Source: Pantoea sp. (GTDB taxonomy: Bacteria; Pseudomonadota; Gammaproteobacteria; Enterobacterales; Enterobacteriaceae). Taken from it: a stretch of DNA of 64,000 nucleotides. Position 1 is the stretch's first letter. Each line of letters begins with the position of its first letter. Where the stretch lies: assembly GCF_028283705.1 (NCBI RefSeq), contig NZ_JAPWKD010000019.1:1-64000 (forward strand), read 5' to 3'. Positions 33,925-42,459 of the stretch are shown in pieces. A program made the translations under genes and the position numbers. The notes beneath the pieces were generated by a model that made no database searches, was not told the origin of the DNA, and saw only the letters and a list, made by a program, of their open reading frames with translations.

Positions 33925-34664
33925 TGCTTACCTTATCGCAGCAATTAACCAATTTGTTCAGCCAGTTCACGCTGGAATTTATCCTTCAGGCAGCGCTGAA
34001 CACCCTGAGCCTGTCGGCGATCGGTTGTTCGGTGGGTTTGCTGGTGGGCTTTTTCATTGCCTGTTTGCGCCACACGCGTCACGTGGCTTTCCTGCCGCTG
34101 CGTGTGCTGGCGATTGTGACGGTTGAACTGCTGCGCCGTATTCCGTTTCTGGTCACGCTGTTCCTGGTATTTTTTCTGTTTCAGGGCTTCGGCTACAGCC
34201 TGTCGTTCTATACCATCGCGCTGATTTCGGTGTGCCTGATTTCCAGCGCTTATATGGCGGAGATCTTTCGTACTGGCTTCGAGTCGGTGCCGAGAACGCA
34301 GCTTGAGGCGGCGCAGACGCTGAACTTCAGCTATCGCCAGATGGTGTTTTACGTGATCGTGCCACAGGCATGGAAGGTGGTGATTCCGCCTGCCTTCAGT
34401 TTTATGGTGTCTTTTATTAAGGACACGGCGCTGGCGTCGCAGCTGGGGGTGATTGAACTGACGTTCTCCGCCAAAATCCTGATCAGTCGCGGCTATTCCG
34501 AGTTTCTGATTTATGGCGTGATTCTGCTGATCTACTTCGCCATGTCCTACCCGCTGAGTTTGCTGGGACAGTGGCTGGAGCGCCGTCTGGCCGCCCCTGG
34601 CAGCGTCGTCAGTCGCACCCCGTCACCGATCACAAAATCCCTTTCATCGTTAACGCCGCCGTAA
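33924..34664 (+). CDS. ABC importer 1 permease B (HisQ-type)
   Basis: A 246-residue permease paralogous to the preceding one, with LQAALNTLSLSAIGCSVGLL near the start and the ATPase-contact loop PRTQLEAAQTLNFSYRQMVF then YVIVPQAWKVVIPPAFSFMV. Translation is coupled to the upstream gene through TGATG at 33922-33926. The last 25 residues are polar and cytoplasmic. It ends 20 bases before the ATPase gene. Confidence 0.88.
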   Translation: MLTLSQQLTNLFSQFTLEFILQAALNTLSLSAIGCSVGLLVGFFIACLRHTRHVAFLPLRVLAIVTVELLRRIPFLVTLFLVFFLFQGFGYSLSFYTIALISVCLISSAYMAEIFRTGFESVPRTQLEAAQTLNFSYRQMVFYVIVPQAWKVVIPPAFSFMVSFIKDTALASQLGVIELTFSAKILISRGYSEFLIYGVILLIYFAMSYPLSLLGQWLERRLAAPGSVVSRTPSPITKSLSSLTPP

Positions 34665-34684
34665 TAGCGCGCAGGAGTGAGGCT

Positions 34685-35422
34685 ATGTCGCAGTTAGATA
34701 TTGTTGAATTGAAGTGTTCCTACGGCGAGCATCGGGTGCTGGATGGTATCAACCTGACAGTGAAGCCTGGCGAAATTGTCAGCCTGATCGGCGGATCCGG
34801 TTCCGGTAAAAGCACGCTGTTGCGGGTGATTATGGGGCTGACCAAACCAGAAGGGGGCGCGGTACGTGTACAGAATGACGAAGTGGATTATGACTCGTTG
34901 CAAAGCGTGCGCGAGATTCGCGAAAAAGTCGCCATTGTTTTTCAGCAGTACAACCTGTTCCAGAACATGAGCGTGCTGCAAAACGTGATGGTGACACCGG
35001 TTAAAGTGCAGAAGCGCAATCAGAAAGTGGTGCGTGAGGAAGCGCTGGCGCTGCTGGACAAGGTCGGTATGCGCCATAAAGCCGAGGCTTTTCCGGCCAA
35101 TCTGTCGGGTGGACAGCAGCAGCGCGTGGCGATCAGTCGCGCGCTGGCACTGAAGCCGCAAATTCTGTTGCTGGATGAAGTGACCTCAGCGCTGGACCCG
35201 GAACTGGTGGGTGAGGTGCTCAACACGGTACGCCAGTTATCACGCGATGGCATCACCATGATTCTGGTCTCACATGAGATGCGCTTTGTGCGCGAGGTGT
35301 CGCATAAGGTGGCGATGATGGATCAGGGCAAAATCATCGAATTTGGTACCCCCGAAGAGATTTTCGGTACACCAAAGCAGCAGCGTACCCAGGATTTTAT
35401 GAAGAAAATCGCCTGGCATTAA
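34685..35422 (+). CDS. ABC importer 1 ATPase (GlnQ/HisP-type)
   Basis: A 245-residue ATPase with Walker A GGSGSGKSTLLR, Q-loop FQQYNLFQNMSVLQNV, signature LSGGQQQRVAISRALAL, Walker B ILLLDEVTSALDPELVGEV and H-loop LVSHEMRFV. All catalytic elements are intact. GGAG lies before the ATG at 34685. The operon ends at the strong terminator at 35453-35480. Confidence 0.9.
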   Translation: MSQLDIVELKCSYGEHRVLDGINLTVKPGEIVSLIGGSGSGKSTLLRVIMGLTKPEGGAVRVQNDEVDYDSLQSVREIREKVAIVFQQYNLFQNMSVLQNVMVTPVKVQKRNQKVVREEALALLDKVGMRHKAEAFPANLSGGQQQRVAISRALALKPQILLLDEVTSALDPELVGEVLNTVRQLSRDGITMILVSHEMRFVREVSHKVAMMDQGKIIEFGTPEEIFGTPKQQRTQDFMKKIAWH

Positions 35423-35452
35423 TTTATGTTGTTCTCACCCTTGTTCTAAGCT

Positions 35453-35480
35453 GCCTGAGCCTGTGCTCAGGCTTTTTCTT
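35453..35480 (+). terminator. Strong intrinsic terminator of ABC importer 1
   Basis: GCCTGAGC and GCTCAGGC form a perfect 8-bp stem around a 4-base loop, followed by TTTTTCTT. It lies 30 bases after the ATPase stop codon. Confidence 0.92.
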
Positions 35481-35491
35481 CACGGTGGAAG

Positions 35492-35503
35492 ATTGTCGAC
35501 AAT
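35492..35503 (+). promoter_or_regulatory. ATTGTYRACAAT site, copy 2 (gntR)
   Basis: ATTGTCGACAAT, a perfect 12-base palindrome, with a partial second copy directly after it (TATCGACGACA). It is 56-67 bases before the gntR start, suggesting autoregulation. Confidence 0.62.
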
Positions 35504-35558
35504 TATCGACGACACCCGCTATGCTGTTTTTTTCTTAACTCAGGGATGTCTGACCGCT

Positions 35559-36293
35559 ATGCCGATCAAAAAAGATGTCGTAAGCCGGGCGCAGCTGGTG
35601 CCAATGAACAACATTGCCAGCTCGGAACATGCGGCCGATCAGATTCGTGCCGCGATTATTAAAGGGTTATTCCGTCCGGGTGACCGACTGATTGAAAAAA
35701 ACCTGACCGATCAACTTAATATCTCACGCCATCCGATCCGCGAAGCACTGCGACGCCTGAGCCAGGAAGGGCTGGTGGAGATGCGTCCCAACCGTGGTGC
35801 CGTAGTGGCGAAACTCGATCCTGCCAGCATTCTTGAAGTCTATGCCATTCGTTCCGCGCTGGGTGAACTGGCGTTGAAGGCGTTTCATGACAATCCGGCG
35901 CTGCCCTCGCATGACGAGATAAAAGCGCTGGAGAAAATGGCCACTGCAGCACTGAAACTGGCGCGTCAGGATAATCAGCAGGCCACCATTCAAAACGATC
36001 TGGAATTTCAGGAAACCATCGTGATTGCCAGTGGGCTGGAGCGTTGCGCGCGTTATTTTGCCGAAACCACGGTTGAGGTGCAGCGCTTCAACAACCTGAC
36101 CGGCATTGTCTACACCGAGCGGGAAGCTGACGCGCAGAATTATGTGGTGGCTCTGCTGGAGGCAATCAAAGCTCACGACATCGACAAAGCGCTGGCGATC
36201 TGGAAAGACAAATTCGCTAAAGCGGTGGCGCGTTATATGGCGCTGCTGGAGAAAGAACAGAAGCCAGCTAAAAGCATCAAAAAAGCGAAATAA
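35559..36293 (+). CDS. GntR-family regulator, FadR/FCD subgroup
   Basis: A 244-residue regulator. The winged helix-turn-helix is at about 25-85 (AADQIRAAIIKGLFRPGDRL, LTDQLNISRHPIREALRRLS, QEGLVEMRPNRGAVV). The FCD effector domain follows (VYAIRSALGELALKAF, NDLEFQETIVIASG, ALLEAIKAHDIDKALAIW), with Asp and His residues in positions typical of metal-binding FCD domains. The C-terminus is Lys-rich. It lies between two transporter operons that share ATTGTYRACAAT sites and probably controls both. Confidence 0.85.
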   Translation: MPIKKDVVSRAQLVPMNNIASSEHAADQIRAAIIKGLFRPGDRLIEKNLTDQLNISRHPIREALRRLSQEGLVEMRPNRGAVVAKLDPASILEVYAIRSALGELALKAFHDNPALPSHDEIKALEKMATAALKLARQDNQQATIQNDLEFQETIVIASGLERCARYFAETTVEVQRFNNLTGIVYTEREADAQNYVVALLEAIKAHDIDKALAIWKDKFAKAVARYMALLEKEQKPAKSIKKAK

Positions 36294-36304
36294 ATATACC
36301 TGGC

Positions 36305-36376
36305 GTAGCGGCGCGATTTATCGCGCGCCTTTGATTGGGGCACTGCGGTAAACAGCGCGATAAATCGCGCCGCTAC
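36305..36376. repeat. REP-like inverted pair
   Basis: GTAGCGGCGCGATTTATCG... (36305-36326) is followed 28 bases later by its reverse complement (36355-36376). The pair fills the gap between the convergent gntR and Rid genes and could form a long hairpin that blocks transcription from both sides. It shares its core with 25140-25179 and 47934-47955. Confidence 0.82.
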
Positions 36377-36380
36377 GACA

Positions 36381-36806
36381 CTATAACGCAATCACCAGCC
36401 GCTGCTGCGGCATCTCGCCTGCGCCGCGATATGCGGTGATTTCCATTTCGAACAGATACTCCGGCCCGCCGAGAGGGGCACAGGTCACGCAGCTGGTGGG
36501 ATCGATGCCACGATACTTCTCGCCGATAAACGCCATCACTGCTTTGACATCTTCCTGACGCGGAATAAACAGACGGGAACGCACCACATCAGCCAGCGAG
36601 GCACCCACTGAGGCCAGCGCGCCCTCCACGTTACGAAACGCCTGTTCAGCCTGGGCGACAGCGGTGTCTGGCATGGCGCGGGTTTTGTAGTCGCGTCCGG
36701 CGGTGAGCGACATGAAAATCCAGTCGCCCAGCACCAGTACGCGAGAGTAGCTTTCCTGGTCTTCCAGAATGCTGCCTGATTTCACTTTTATGATTTCGTC
36801 GATCAT
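36381..36806 (-). CDS. Rid-family (YjgF/UK114) protein lacking the deaminase arginine
   Basis: A 141-residue protein with the Rid fold: VLVLGDWIFMSLTAGRD, AQAEQAFRNVEGALASVGAS, VVRSRLFIPRQEDVKAVMAF and EYLFEMEITAYR. In RidA an Arg before Ser-Cys-Val (R105 in E. coli) drives enamine/imine hydrolysis. Here the aligned segment reads DPTSCVTC, with Thr at that place, while the late Glu (FEMEI) is kept. It therefore belongs to a non-RidA subgroup whose chemistry is less clear. It is the last gene of the monooxygenase operon, 25 bases after the SDR gene. Confidence 0.8.
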   Translation of the reverse strand: MIDEIIKVKSGSILEDQESYSRVLVLGDWIFMSLTAGRDYKTRAMPDTAVAQAEQAFRNVEGALASVGASLADVVRSRLFIPRQEDVKAVMAFIGEKYRGIDPTSCVTCAPLGGPEYLFEMEITAYRGAGEMPQQRLVIAL

Positions 36807-36831
36807 GATGTTCCCTGGGGTTGGCTAAAAA

Positions 36832-37593
36832 TCAGATGGAAATACCGCCGTCGATGATTACCGTTTGTCCGGTAATCATGCGGCCCGCAAAACCGAGATA
36901 GACAATCAGTTCCGCGACGTCGTCTGGGGTGCACCAGCGTTGCAGTGGTGTGGCGGCTACCGTGTTGCGGCGGCGTTCTTCCGACCATTCAATCGCCCAT
37001 GAACTCTCCACCGAACCGGGGGCCACGGCGTTAACGCGCACTTCGGGAGCCAGCGCGTGAGCAAGGTTTTTGGTCAGATTGATCACGCCCGCCTTGGACG
37101 CACTGTAGGCGAGGGTGCTGGCGATCGAACCAAAACCGGCAATCGAGGCGGTATTGACGATGGCACCGTGGCTGGCTTTCAGGCTGGCCGCTGCCGCTTT
37201 GGCACAGCGGAAAACGCTCATCAGGTTAACGTTCAGCAGCGTCTGCCACAGTTCTTCGGTCACACTCTCCAGGTCCTGTATCGGAATCGGTTTGGTCACA
37301 CCGGGCGTACCGGCGTTATTCACCAGCAGATCGAGATGGCCGAGCGCCAGCACCGCTTGTTTAACCATTGCTTCTGCCTGAATGGGGTCCGCTAAATCGC
37401 CCGGTGCGCCAACCACCGCCAGCCCCTCAGCCTGGAGGGTTGCCAGTGCCTGTTCTCCACGAATATCGTTCGGCAGAAAGTTAATCGCCACCGTCGCACC
37501 GCTGCGCGCCATCAGGCGTGCCACTTCAAAACCAATGCCGCTGGCACCACCGGTGACTAACGCGGTCTTGCCCTGCAAATCGAATGTCATCAT
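36832..37593 (-). CDS. Short-chain dehydrogenase/reductase
   Basis: A 253-residue classical SDR. The NAD(P)-binding motif is TGGASGIGFEVARLMARSGA, NNAG is in LLVNNAGTPG, the catalytic Ser is in VNTASIAGFG and Tyr-x3-Lys in AYSASKAGVINL. PQRWCTPDDVAELIVYLGF and GQTVIIDGGISI close the fold. AGGAG lies nine bases before the ATG at 37593; a second ATG follows immediately. It is encoded after ABC importer 2 in the monooxygenase operon and probably oxidises or reduces a pathway intermediate. Confidence 0.87.
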   Translation of the reverse strand: MMTFDLQGKTALVTGGASGIGFEVARLMARSGATVAINFLPNDIRGEQALATLQAEGLAVVGAPGDLADPIQAEAMVKQAVLALGHLDLLVNNAGTPGVTKPIPIQDLESVTEELWQTLLNVNLMSVFRCAKAAAASLKASHGAIVNTASIAGFGSIASTLAYSASKAGVINLTKNLAHALAPEVRVNAVAPGSVESSWAIEWSEERRRNTVAATPLQRWCTPDDVAELIVYLGFAGRMITGQTVIIDGGISI

Positions 37594-37621
37594 GTTGGGT
37601 TTCTCCTCGATGTTGGCCACT

Positions 37622-38362
37622 TCAGGCCGCCTGTTCACTGCGCCGTTCGCGGCGCATAAATTTACGCGTCTGTTCCTGGCTGGGGTGGTCGATAACCTGA
37701 GCGGCGTTACCGATTTCGCACACGCTGCCCTGGTGCAGAAAGGCCACGCGGTCGGCAGATTCGCGCACAAAATTGATGTCGTGGGTCACCACCACCATGG
37801 TCATCCCTTCCGATTTCAGCAGCCGCATGGTCGCCAGCACTTCGCCCACCAGTTCCGGATCCAGCGCGGACGTCACCTCATCGAACAGCATGTAGGACGG
37901 GTTCATCGCCAGCGCGCGGGCAATCGCCAGTCGCTGGAGCTGGCCGCCGGAAAGTTGTGAAGGCATCATCAGCGCTTTACCGCCCAGACCGACGTGTTCC
38001 AGATGTTTTTGCGCCAGGGTAAGGGCTTCACGTTTCCCCAGCTTTGCCACCACCTGCGGGGCCAGCGCCACGTTCTCCTGGGCGTTCAGATGGGGAAAGG
38101 CGTTGTACTGCTGGAAAACAATGCCGAGCTGGCGGCGCAGCTGGTTGATATTGGTACCTGCCGCATGCACGCTAATACCGTCGACCACAATCTCACCGCC
38201 CTGAATGCTCTCCAGCCCATTGATGCATTGCAGCAGGGTGGATTTGCCTGAGCCGCTGGCTCCAATCAGGCACACCAGTTCGCCTTTATCGATGCTGAGG
38301 TCGATACCTTTCAGCACGCTGACCGGGCCAAAAGCTTTTTGCACGTTACGAATTTCGATCAC
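37622..38362 (-). CDS. ABC importer 2 ATPase (GlnQ/HisP-type)
   Basis: A 246-residue ATPase: Walker A GASGSGKSTLLQ, Q-loop FQQYNAFPHLNAQENV, signature LSGGQLQRLAIARALAM, Walker B YMLFDEVTSALDPELVGEV, H-loop VVTHDINFV. Its start overlaps the permease stop by 4 bases. The SDR gene follows after 28 bases. Confidence 0.9.
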   Translation of the reverse strand: MIEIRNVQKAFGPVSVLKGIDLSIDKGELVCLIGASGSGKSTLLQCINGLESIQGGEIVVDGISVHAAGTNINQLRRQLGIVFQQYNAFPHLNAQENVALAPQVVAKLGKREALTLAQKHLEHVGLGGKALMMPSQLSGGQLQRLAIARALAMNPSYMLFDEVTSALDPELVGEVLATMRLLKSEGMTMVVVTHDINFVRESADRVAFLHQGSVCEIGNAAQVIDHPSQEQTRKFMRRERRSEQAA

Positions 38363-39015
38363 AGGGCCACCTTTTTTTCCAGATAACGGCTATAACGGGA
38401 AACCGGGTAACAGATAAGGAAGTAAAACAAGCCGGTGCCGAGCAGCAGCAGCCAGGTTTCATGGGTACGGTTCATCAGCGTTTGCGTGGCACGCATAAAT
38501 TCGACGTAACCGACCACGCTCGCCAGCGCGCTGTCTTTGATCAGGCTGAGCAGCAGATTGACCCAGGCACTGAGACCGGTACGCAGCGCCAGCGGCAGCG
38601 AAATATGACGTAATTCCTGCCAGCCATTCATGCCCAGCGAGCGTGCCCCCCGGCGAAAGGTGTGCGGTACCGCCAGAAAGCTTGCACGTGCCACTTCCGA
38701 GGTGACGCACGCCATCCATACGCCAAGCGCCAGGCTGCCCAGCACATACGGCGACAGCGGCATATTCAGCAGTGAAAACAGGCTGTTTAGCACAATCAGG
38801 ATGATGATCATCGGTACGCTACGGAAGATATCCACCAGCGGAGCGCTCAGAATCTGAAAGCTAAATGAAGACGCGCGCGCCCATCCCAGTGGGATGCCGA
38901 GCAGGGTGCCAAGTAGCCCGGCAGTGCCTGCCATCGCCAGCGTATTCAGTGCACCCAGCAGCAGATACCCGCTGTCGGACCACTGCAAAGGCTGATAACC
39001 GAGAACGAATTGCAT
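38359..39015 (-). CDS. ABC importer 2 permease B
   Basis: A 218-residue polar-amino-acid-type permease with LLLGALNTLAMAGTAGLLGT, GIPLGWARASS and a contact loop in VPHTFRRGARSLGMNGWQEL followed by RHISLPLALRTGLSAWVNLL. The loop carries RRGARSLG instead of the usual EAA-x3-G Glu. It lies two bases after the first permease gene. Confidence 0.85.
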   Translation of the reverse strand: MQFVLGYQPLQWSDSGYLLLGALNTLAMAGTAGLLGTLLGIPLGWARASSFSFQILSAPLVDIFRSVPMIIILIVLNSLFSLLNMPLSPYVLGSLALGVWMACVTSEVARASFLAVPHTFRRGARSLGMNGWQELRHISLPLALRTGLSAWVNLLLSLIKDSALASVVGYVEFMRATQTLMNRTHETWLLLLGTGLFYFLICYPVSRYSRYLEKKVAL

Positions 39016-39017
39016 GG

Positions 39018-39680
39018 TTACCTCCGGTACATCAGACGGAAGGTCAGCTGCGCACCAAACTGAATGAATTTGGCGATGGCGTAATAAATGCCGGCAGTGA
39101 CAATGAAAAACTCAAAAGTGCGGAAGCTGATGGATTGCGCATATTGCGCGGCACCGGATAGCTCGCGCAGTCCGACCAACATTCCCATCGAGGTGTTGAG
39201 CATCGCCCAGATGCATTGGGTGACGAACGGTAAAAACACCACTTTAAACACCTGGGGAAATATCACATGGCGGAAAGCCTGGCGCGGTGTCATCCCCAGC
39301 GATCGTGCGGTGGACATTTGCTGGCGCGGGATCGCGTTTAAGCCGCCACGAAAGATCTCCGCCATATAACCGGCGTTGTTAAATGCAATGGCAATTAATA
39401 CCGCGAGATAACTGGAGATATTAATCCCCAGCGCGCCAAGCCCGAAATACATAATATAAACCTGGAACAGCACTGGCGTATTACGTGATAACTCCACCCA
39501 CCCGCTGGTGAAATAATAGCGCCAGCCACTGCCATTCTGGCGGATGACAGACATCGGTATGGCAAACACCATACCGATAACCACCGATAATAGCGTGATC
39601 TGTAATGTCACCCAGGCACCTGATAATAATTGCGGCAATGCGTTAAAAACGATTGACCAATAAAACTGATAATCCTGCAT
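39018..39680 (-). CDS. ABC importer 2 permease A
   Basis: A 220-residue permease: LLSGAWVTLQITLLSVVIGM, ELSRNTPVLFQVYIMYFGLG and contact loop IPRQQMSTARSLGMTPRQAF then RHVIFPQVFKVVFLPFV. Most canonical features of the HisMQ family are present. CAGGG precedes the ATG. It follows the binding-protein gene by 38 bases. Confidence 0.86.
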   Translation of the reverse strand: MQDYQFYWSIVFNALPQLLSGAWVTLQITLLSVVIGMVFAIPMSVIRQNGSGWRYYFTSGWVELSRNTPVLFQVYIMYFGLGALGINISSYLAVLIAIAFNNAGYMAEIFRGGLNAIPRQQMSTARSLGMTPRQAFRHVIFPQVFKVVFLPFVTQCIWAMLNTSMGMLVGLRELSGAAQYAQSISFRTFEFFIVTAGIYYAIAKFIQFGAQLTFRLMYRR

Positions 39681-39718
39681 GGGCGTACCCTGGAAAGTCG
39701 GACAATGTTTACCGGGGC

Positions 39719-40546
39719 TTAGAAATCAACACCGGCCATGGTCAGAGAAGGTAGCGGGCCATCGCCCATATATTTTTTATACAACTCGGCGTAGCGGCCT
39801 GAGACCACCTGGTGCCAGACAAATACGCGTGCCCAGTTGAGAAATTCCGGGTCACCTCGGCGTACCGCCAGGCCATCCATATCCGACAGCGGTGCCAGAC
39901 CCGCAGCAGTAAAGGTGGGAAACTGGCCGCTTTTTTCCAGCGTGTTGTAGACCGATGACGCCTGTAAGATGCCGTCGATTTTCCCCTGTTGCAGCGCCAT
40001 AAACACCTCAGCATCGCTGCCGTAGCCGGTATAGGTGGTGCCGGTATCTTTCCAGCGACCCTGTAACTCCTTGTTAAATAACTGCTCAAAGGTGGAACCC
40101 GTCACCGCACCCAGTTTTTTACCCTCCAAATCATCGTAAGTTTTGATGCCGGTATCTTTGCGCGTCATCACCGTGATGGTGTAGTTAACATACGGCTGGG
40201 TGAAGGCCACAGTCATGGCGCGTTCCGGAGTGATGGTAGTGGAACCCACCACAATATCGACACGTTTGGAAACCAACGCCGGGATACGGTCCGAGGCTGG
40301 AGTCTGCACGATCTCAGGCGTTACCCCGAGGGATTTCGCCATATCGTCACAATAGGCCACATCGTAACCGTCGGGTTTATTCTCTGGCGTCAGAAAACCC
40401 GACGGTGGCGAATCTAATACTACTGCACAGCGTAATTTTTTAGCTTTAATGACGGCATCCAGCGTAGATTCCGCCTGTGCAGCATGAAGATAAAACAATG
40501 AAGAAAGGGCAATAAAAAGGACTGACTTTGTCGTCTTGTTAAACAT
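39719..40546 (-). CDS. Polar amino acid-type ABC binding protein 2
   Basis: A 275-residue secreted binding protein (SBP family 3). The signal peptide ends near LHAAQAEST. Mature features are LDAVIKAKKLRCAVVLDSPP, KPDGYDVAYCDDMAKSLGVT, RVDIVVGSTTITPERAM and GLAVRRGDPEFLNWARVFV. The ATG at 40546 follows GGGGAAGTCATT; an earlier in-frame ATG would give a spurious 27-residue extension. It lies in the operon just after the monooxygenase gene, so its ligand is probably the monooxygenase substrate or a precursor. Confidence 0.87.
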   Translation of the reverse strand: MFNKTTKSVLFIALSSLFYLHAAQAESTLDAVIKAKKLRCAVVLDSPPSGFLTPENKPDGYDVAYCDDMAKSLGVTPEIVQTPASDRIPALVSKRVDIVVGSTTITPERAMTVAFTQPYVNYTITVMTRKDTGIKTYDDLEGKKLGAVTGSTFEQLFNKELQGRWKDTGTTYTGYGSDAEVFMALQQGKIDGILQASSVYNTLEKSGQFPTFTAAGLAPLSDMDGLAVRRGDPEFLNWARVFVWHQVVSGRYAELYKKYMGDGPLPSLTMAGVDF

Positions 40547-40643
40547 AATGACTTCCCCGCGATGGTTTGAAATAGTAACAACGCTCCATATAAAGCTGTT
40601 TACTTCTTTACGGACAGGGTAAGGCAACTACGAGCAGGTAAAT

Positions 40644-41711
40644 TTATTTCAGGCCGATATTGGCAATCGGCCCCACTTCTTTTTCCACTAATGGCAGCAC
40701 TTCTTTGGTAAAACGATACAGTGAACGTTGTGCACGTTCGAGTGGCATACAACCAAACTGGAAATTACAGGTGTAATTAATCGGGTCGAGGCGTTTAATA
40801 TCGGCGATCATTTTTTCCGCCACGATATAGGGATCACCTACCACCATATTGCTGGCGTATTGCTCCAGCGTATATTCTCCGTCAAAAGGTTCATTGCGGA
40901 TATAGCCGTTATCATCCAGCGGCAGTACCGGTTTACGCAGATGATTCGCCATGCGGCCAACATAACGGGCGCGTTCAGCGGCTTCCAGCGCTTCGGCTTT
41001 GCTGTCGGTGACATGCACGTATTGCATGATGGCCAGTGGCTTGGTGGCCGGATTTTCACCGAGGGTTTCCCAGCTTTGGTTAAGGCCGTCCACCATTTTG
41101 TACAGCACCGGTGAGCCGAGGGTACTGGCGGCATGGAACGGTGTCACCTGCCATTTTTTCAGGCGATCCAGCAGTCGTGGGTGTGACGTTGTCACGAAAA
41201 GCGGTGGCAGCGGCGTCTGATACGATTTGATAGCAAAGGTAGTCTGCGGTATCGATAGATGTTCACCGCGATATTCTACTTCGCCGGTGACCAGCGCCTG
41301 TTCCATCACATCCCAGTACTCCAGGAAAATATCGACCTTTTTCTCCAGCTCCACATGGTAACGGTCAAACTCGTATTGCTGATAACCGGTTCCCATCCCC
41401 ACCACCAGGCGACCATCGGTCATAGCATCGACAGCGGCAATCTCCTGCGCGAGCCGCAGTGGATGGTACAGCGGCAGCACCAGCACGCCGGGGGCGAGTT
41501 TGATTTTTGATGTCCAGCCCGCCGCATTGGCGACCATCATCAGCGGCGAGGGGCTGCTGGAATAGTTTGCGAAGTGGTGTTCGGCAAACCAGGCAATATC
41601 AAAACCCACTTCTTCGGCGGTTTTGACCATGGTTTGCGTGTCATTCATCACGCCTTTCACGCCCTGCGGATGATCGCGCAAAGTCATCAGGCTGAATAAT
41701 CCAAGCTGCAT
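40644..41711 (-). CDS. Luciferase-like (LLM class) flavin-dependent monooxygenase
   Basis: A 355-residue TIM-barrel oxygenase that uses reduced FMN. Characteristic segments are MQLGLFSLMTLRDHPQ, FDIAWFAEHHFANYSSSPSP, KIKLAPGVLVLPLYHPLRLA, EIAAVDAMTDGRLVVGMGTG, PPLFVTTSHP and VVGDPYIVAEKMIADI. GGAG six bases before the ATG at 41711 sets the start. It is encoded 34 bases after its likely partner, the flavin reductase. Substrate unknown; the operon context suggests oxidation of an imported nitrogen compound. Confidence 0.88.
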   Translation of the reverse strand: MQLGLFSLMTLRDHPQGVKGVMNDTQTMVKTAEEVGFDIAWFAEHHFANYSSSPSPLMMVANAAGWTSKIKLAPGVLVLPLYHPLRLAQEIAAVDAMTDGRLVVGMGTGYQQYEFDRYHVELEKKVDIFLEYWDVMEQALVTGEVEYRGEHLSIPQTTFAIKSYQTPLPPLFVTTSHPRLLDRLKKWQVTPFHAASTLGSPVLYKMVDGLNQSWETLGENPATKPLAIMQYVHVTDSKAEALEAAERARYVGRMANHLRKPVLPLDDNGYIRNEPFDGEYTLEQYASNMVVGDPYIVAEKMIADIKRLDPINYTCNFQFGCMPLERAQRSLYRFTKEVLPLVEKEVGPIANIGLK

Positions 41712-41745
41712 TCTGTTCTCCTGCGGTAAGAAAAAATCGCGTTGC

Positions 41746-42252
41746 TTAGCCCGCAACGGGGGTGGTTAAAGGAGCGGAGGTGACATACGCACCGTTCTGA
41801 TAAAGCAAGGGTGCAATTGCCTCGCTGAACTGGCAGTCGCTCACCTGACCAATCACGATGTGATGGGTGGCGTAGGGCAGCGTCTGATCCAGCTCGCAAA
41901 ACAGAGTGGCCTGTGCATCGGCCAGGTAAGGTACGCCCTGCGCATTGCTGCACCATTCTCCCGCCGAGAAGCGCTCGTCGGCGGAAAGCGGGGTACTGAA
42001 ACGTTGTGACACGGCGGTGTGCTGGTTGCTCAGCAGGTTGATGCAATATTTGCCGCTGGCGAGTAGCGGTTGTAACAGGCTGGAGGAGCTGTTGATGCAC
42101 GCCAGGATCGACACCGGATCAAAACAGAGTGATGTCACCGCGGTGGCGGTAATGCCGTAGCGCATGCCGTCATGCTGACAGGTGATGACGCAAACCGTGG
42201 CGGCCAGCCGCCGCATACAGTGACGAAAGTTATCCCGAACCTGGTTATTCAC
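41746..42252 (-). CDS. Flavin reductase (RutF/HpaC-like)
   Basis: A 168-residue flavin-reductase-domain protein that would supply reduced FMN to the monooxygenase. Features: NFRHCMRRLAATVCVITCQH, ITATAVTSLCFDPVSILACI, KYCINLLSNQHTAVSQRFS and THHIVIGQVSDCQ. I start it at GTG 42252, preceded by GGGGA with seven bases spacing; the open frame extends upstream without support, through the operator sites. It is first in the eight-gene minus-strand operon ending at 36381. Confidence 0.82.
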   Translation of the reverse strand: MNNQVRDNFRHCMRRLAATVCVITCQHDGMRYGITATAVTSLCFDPVSILACINSSSSLLQPLLASGKYCINLLSNQHTAVSQRFSTPLSADERFSAGEWCSNAQGVPYLADAQATLFCELDQTLPYATHHIVIGQVSDCQFSEAIAPLLYQNGAYVTSAPLTTPVAG

Positions 42253-42289
42253 AATGGTTTCCCCGCATGATGCTGAAAATGAATGGCTG

Positions 42290-42334
42290 ATTATCGACAA
42301 TTTTGTTAAGGCTAAATAGTAGATTGTCAACAAT
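42290..42334 (-). promoter_or_regulatory. ATTGTYRACAAT sites, copies 3 and 4 (monooxygenase operon)
   Basis: ATTGTCAACAAT (42323-42334) matches the 12-base pattern exactly, and ATTATCGACAAT (42290-42301) differs by one base. Centres are 33 bp apart, about three helical turns, 38-82 bases upstream of the flavin reductase start. A weaker TTGTCAAC lies at 42374-42381. Confidence 0.62.
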
Positions 42335-42459
42335 GTTAACGCCGTGTACGCATCATTGGATATGTGAGGTGAAGTTGTCAACGCATTGCTTAATTTGTCG
42401 CCATAGGAAATTTTGATGACTAGGTTTTGCTGCGACTAATCAGTGGGATAGATGAAAGA

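Noticed and set aside
36381..42252. The rut pyrimidine operon
   Set aside because: There is no RutB amidohydrolase, RutD hydrolase, RutE nitroreductase or RutG permease; the resemblance is limited to the enzyme classes.
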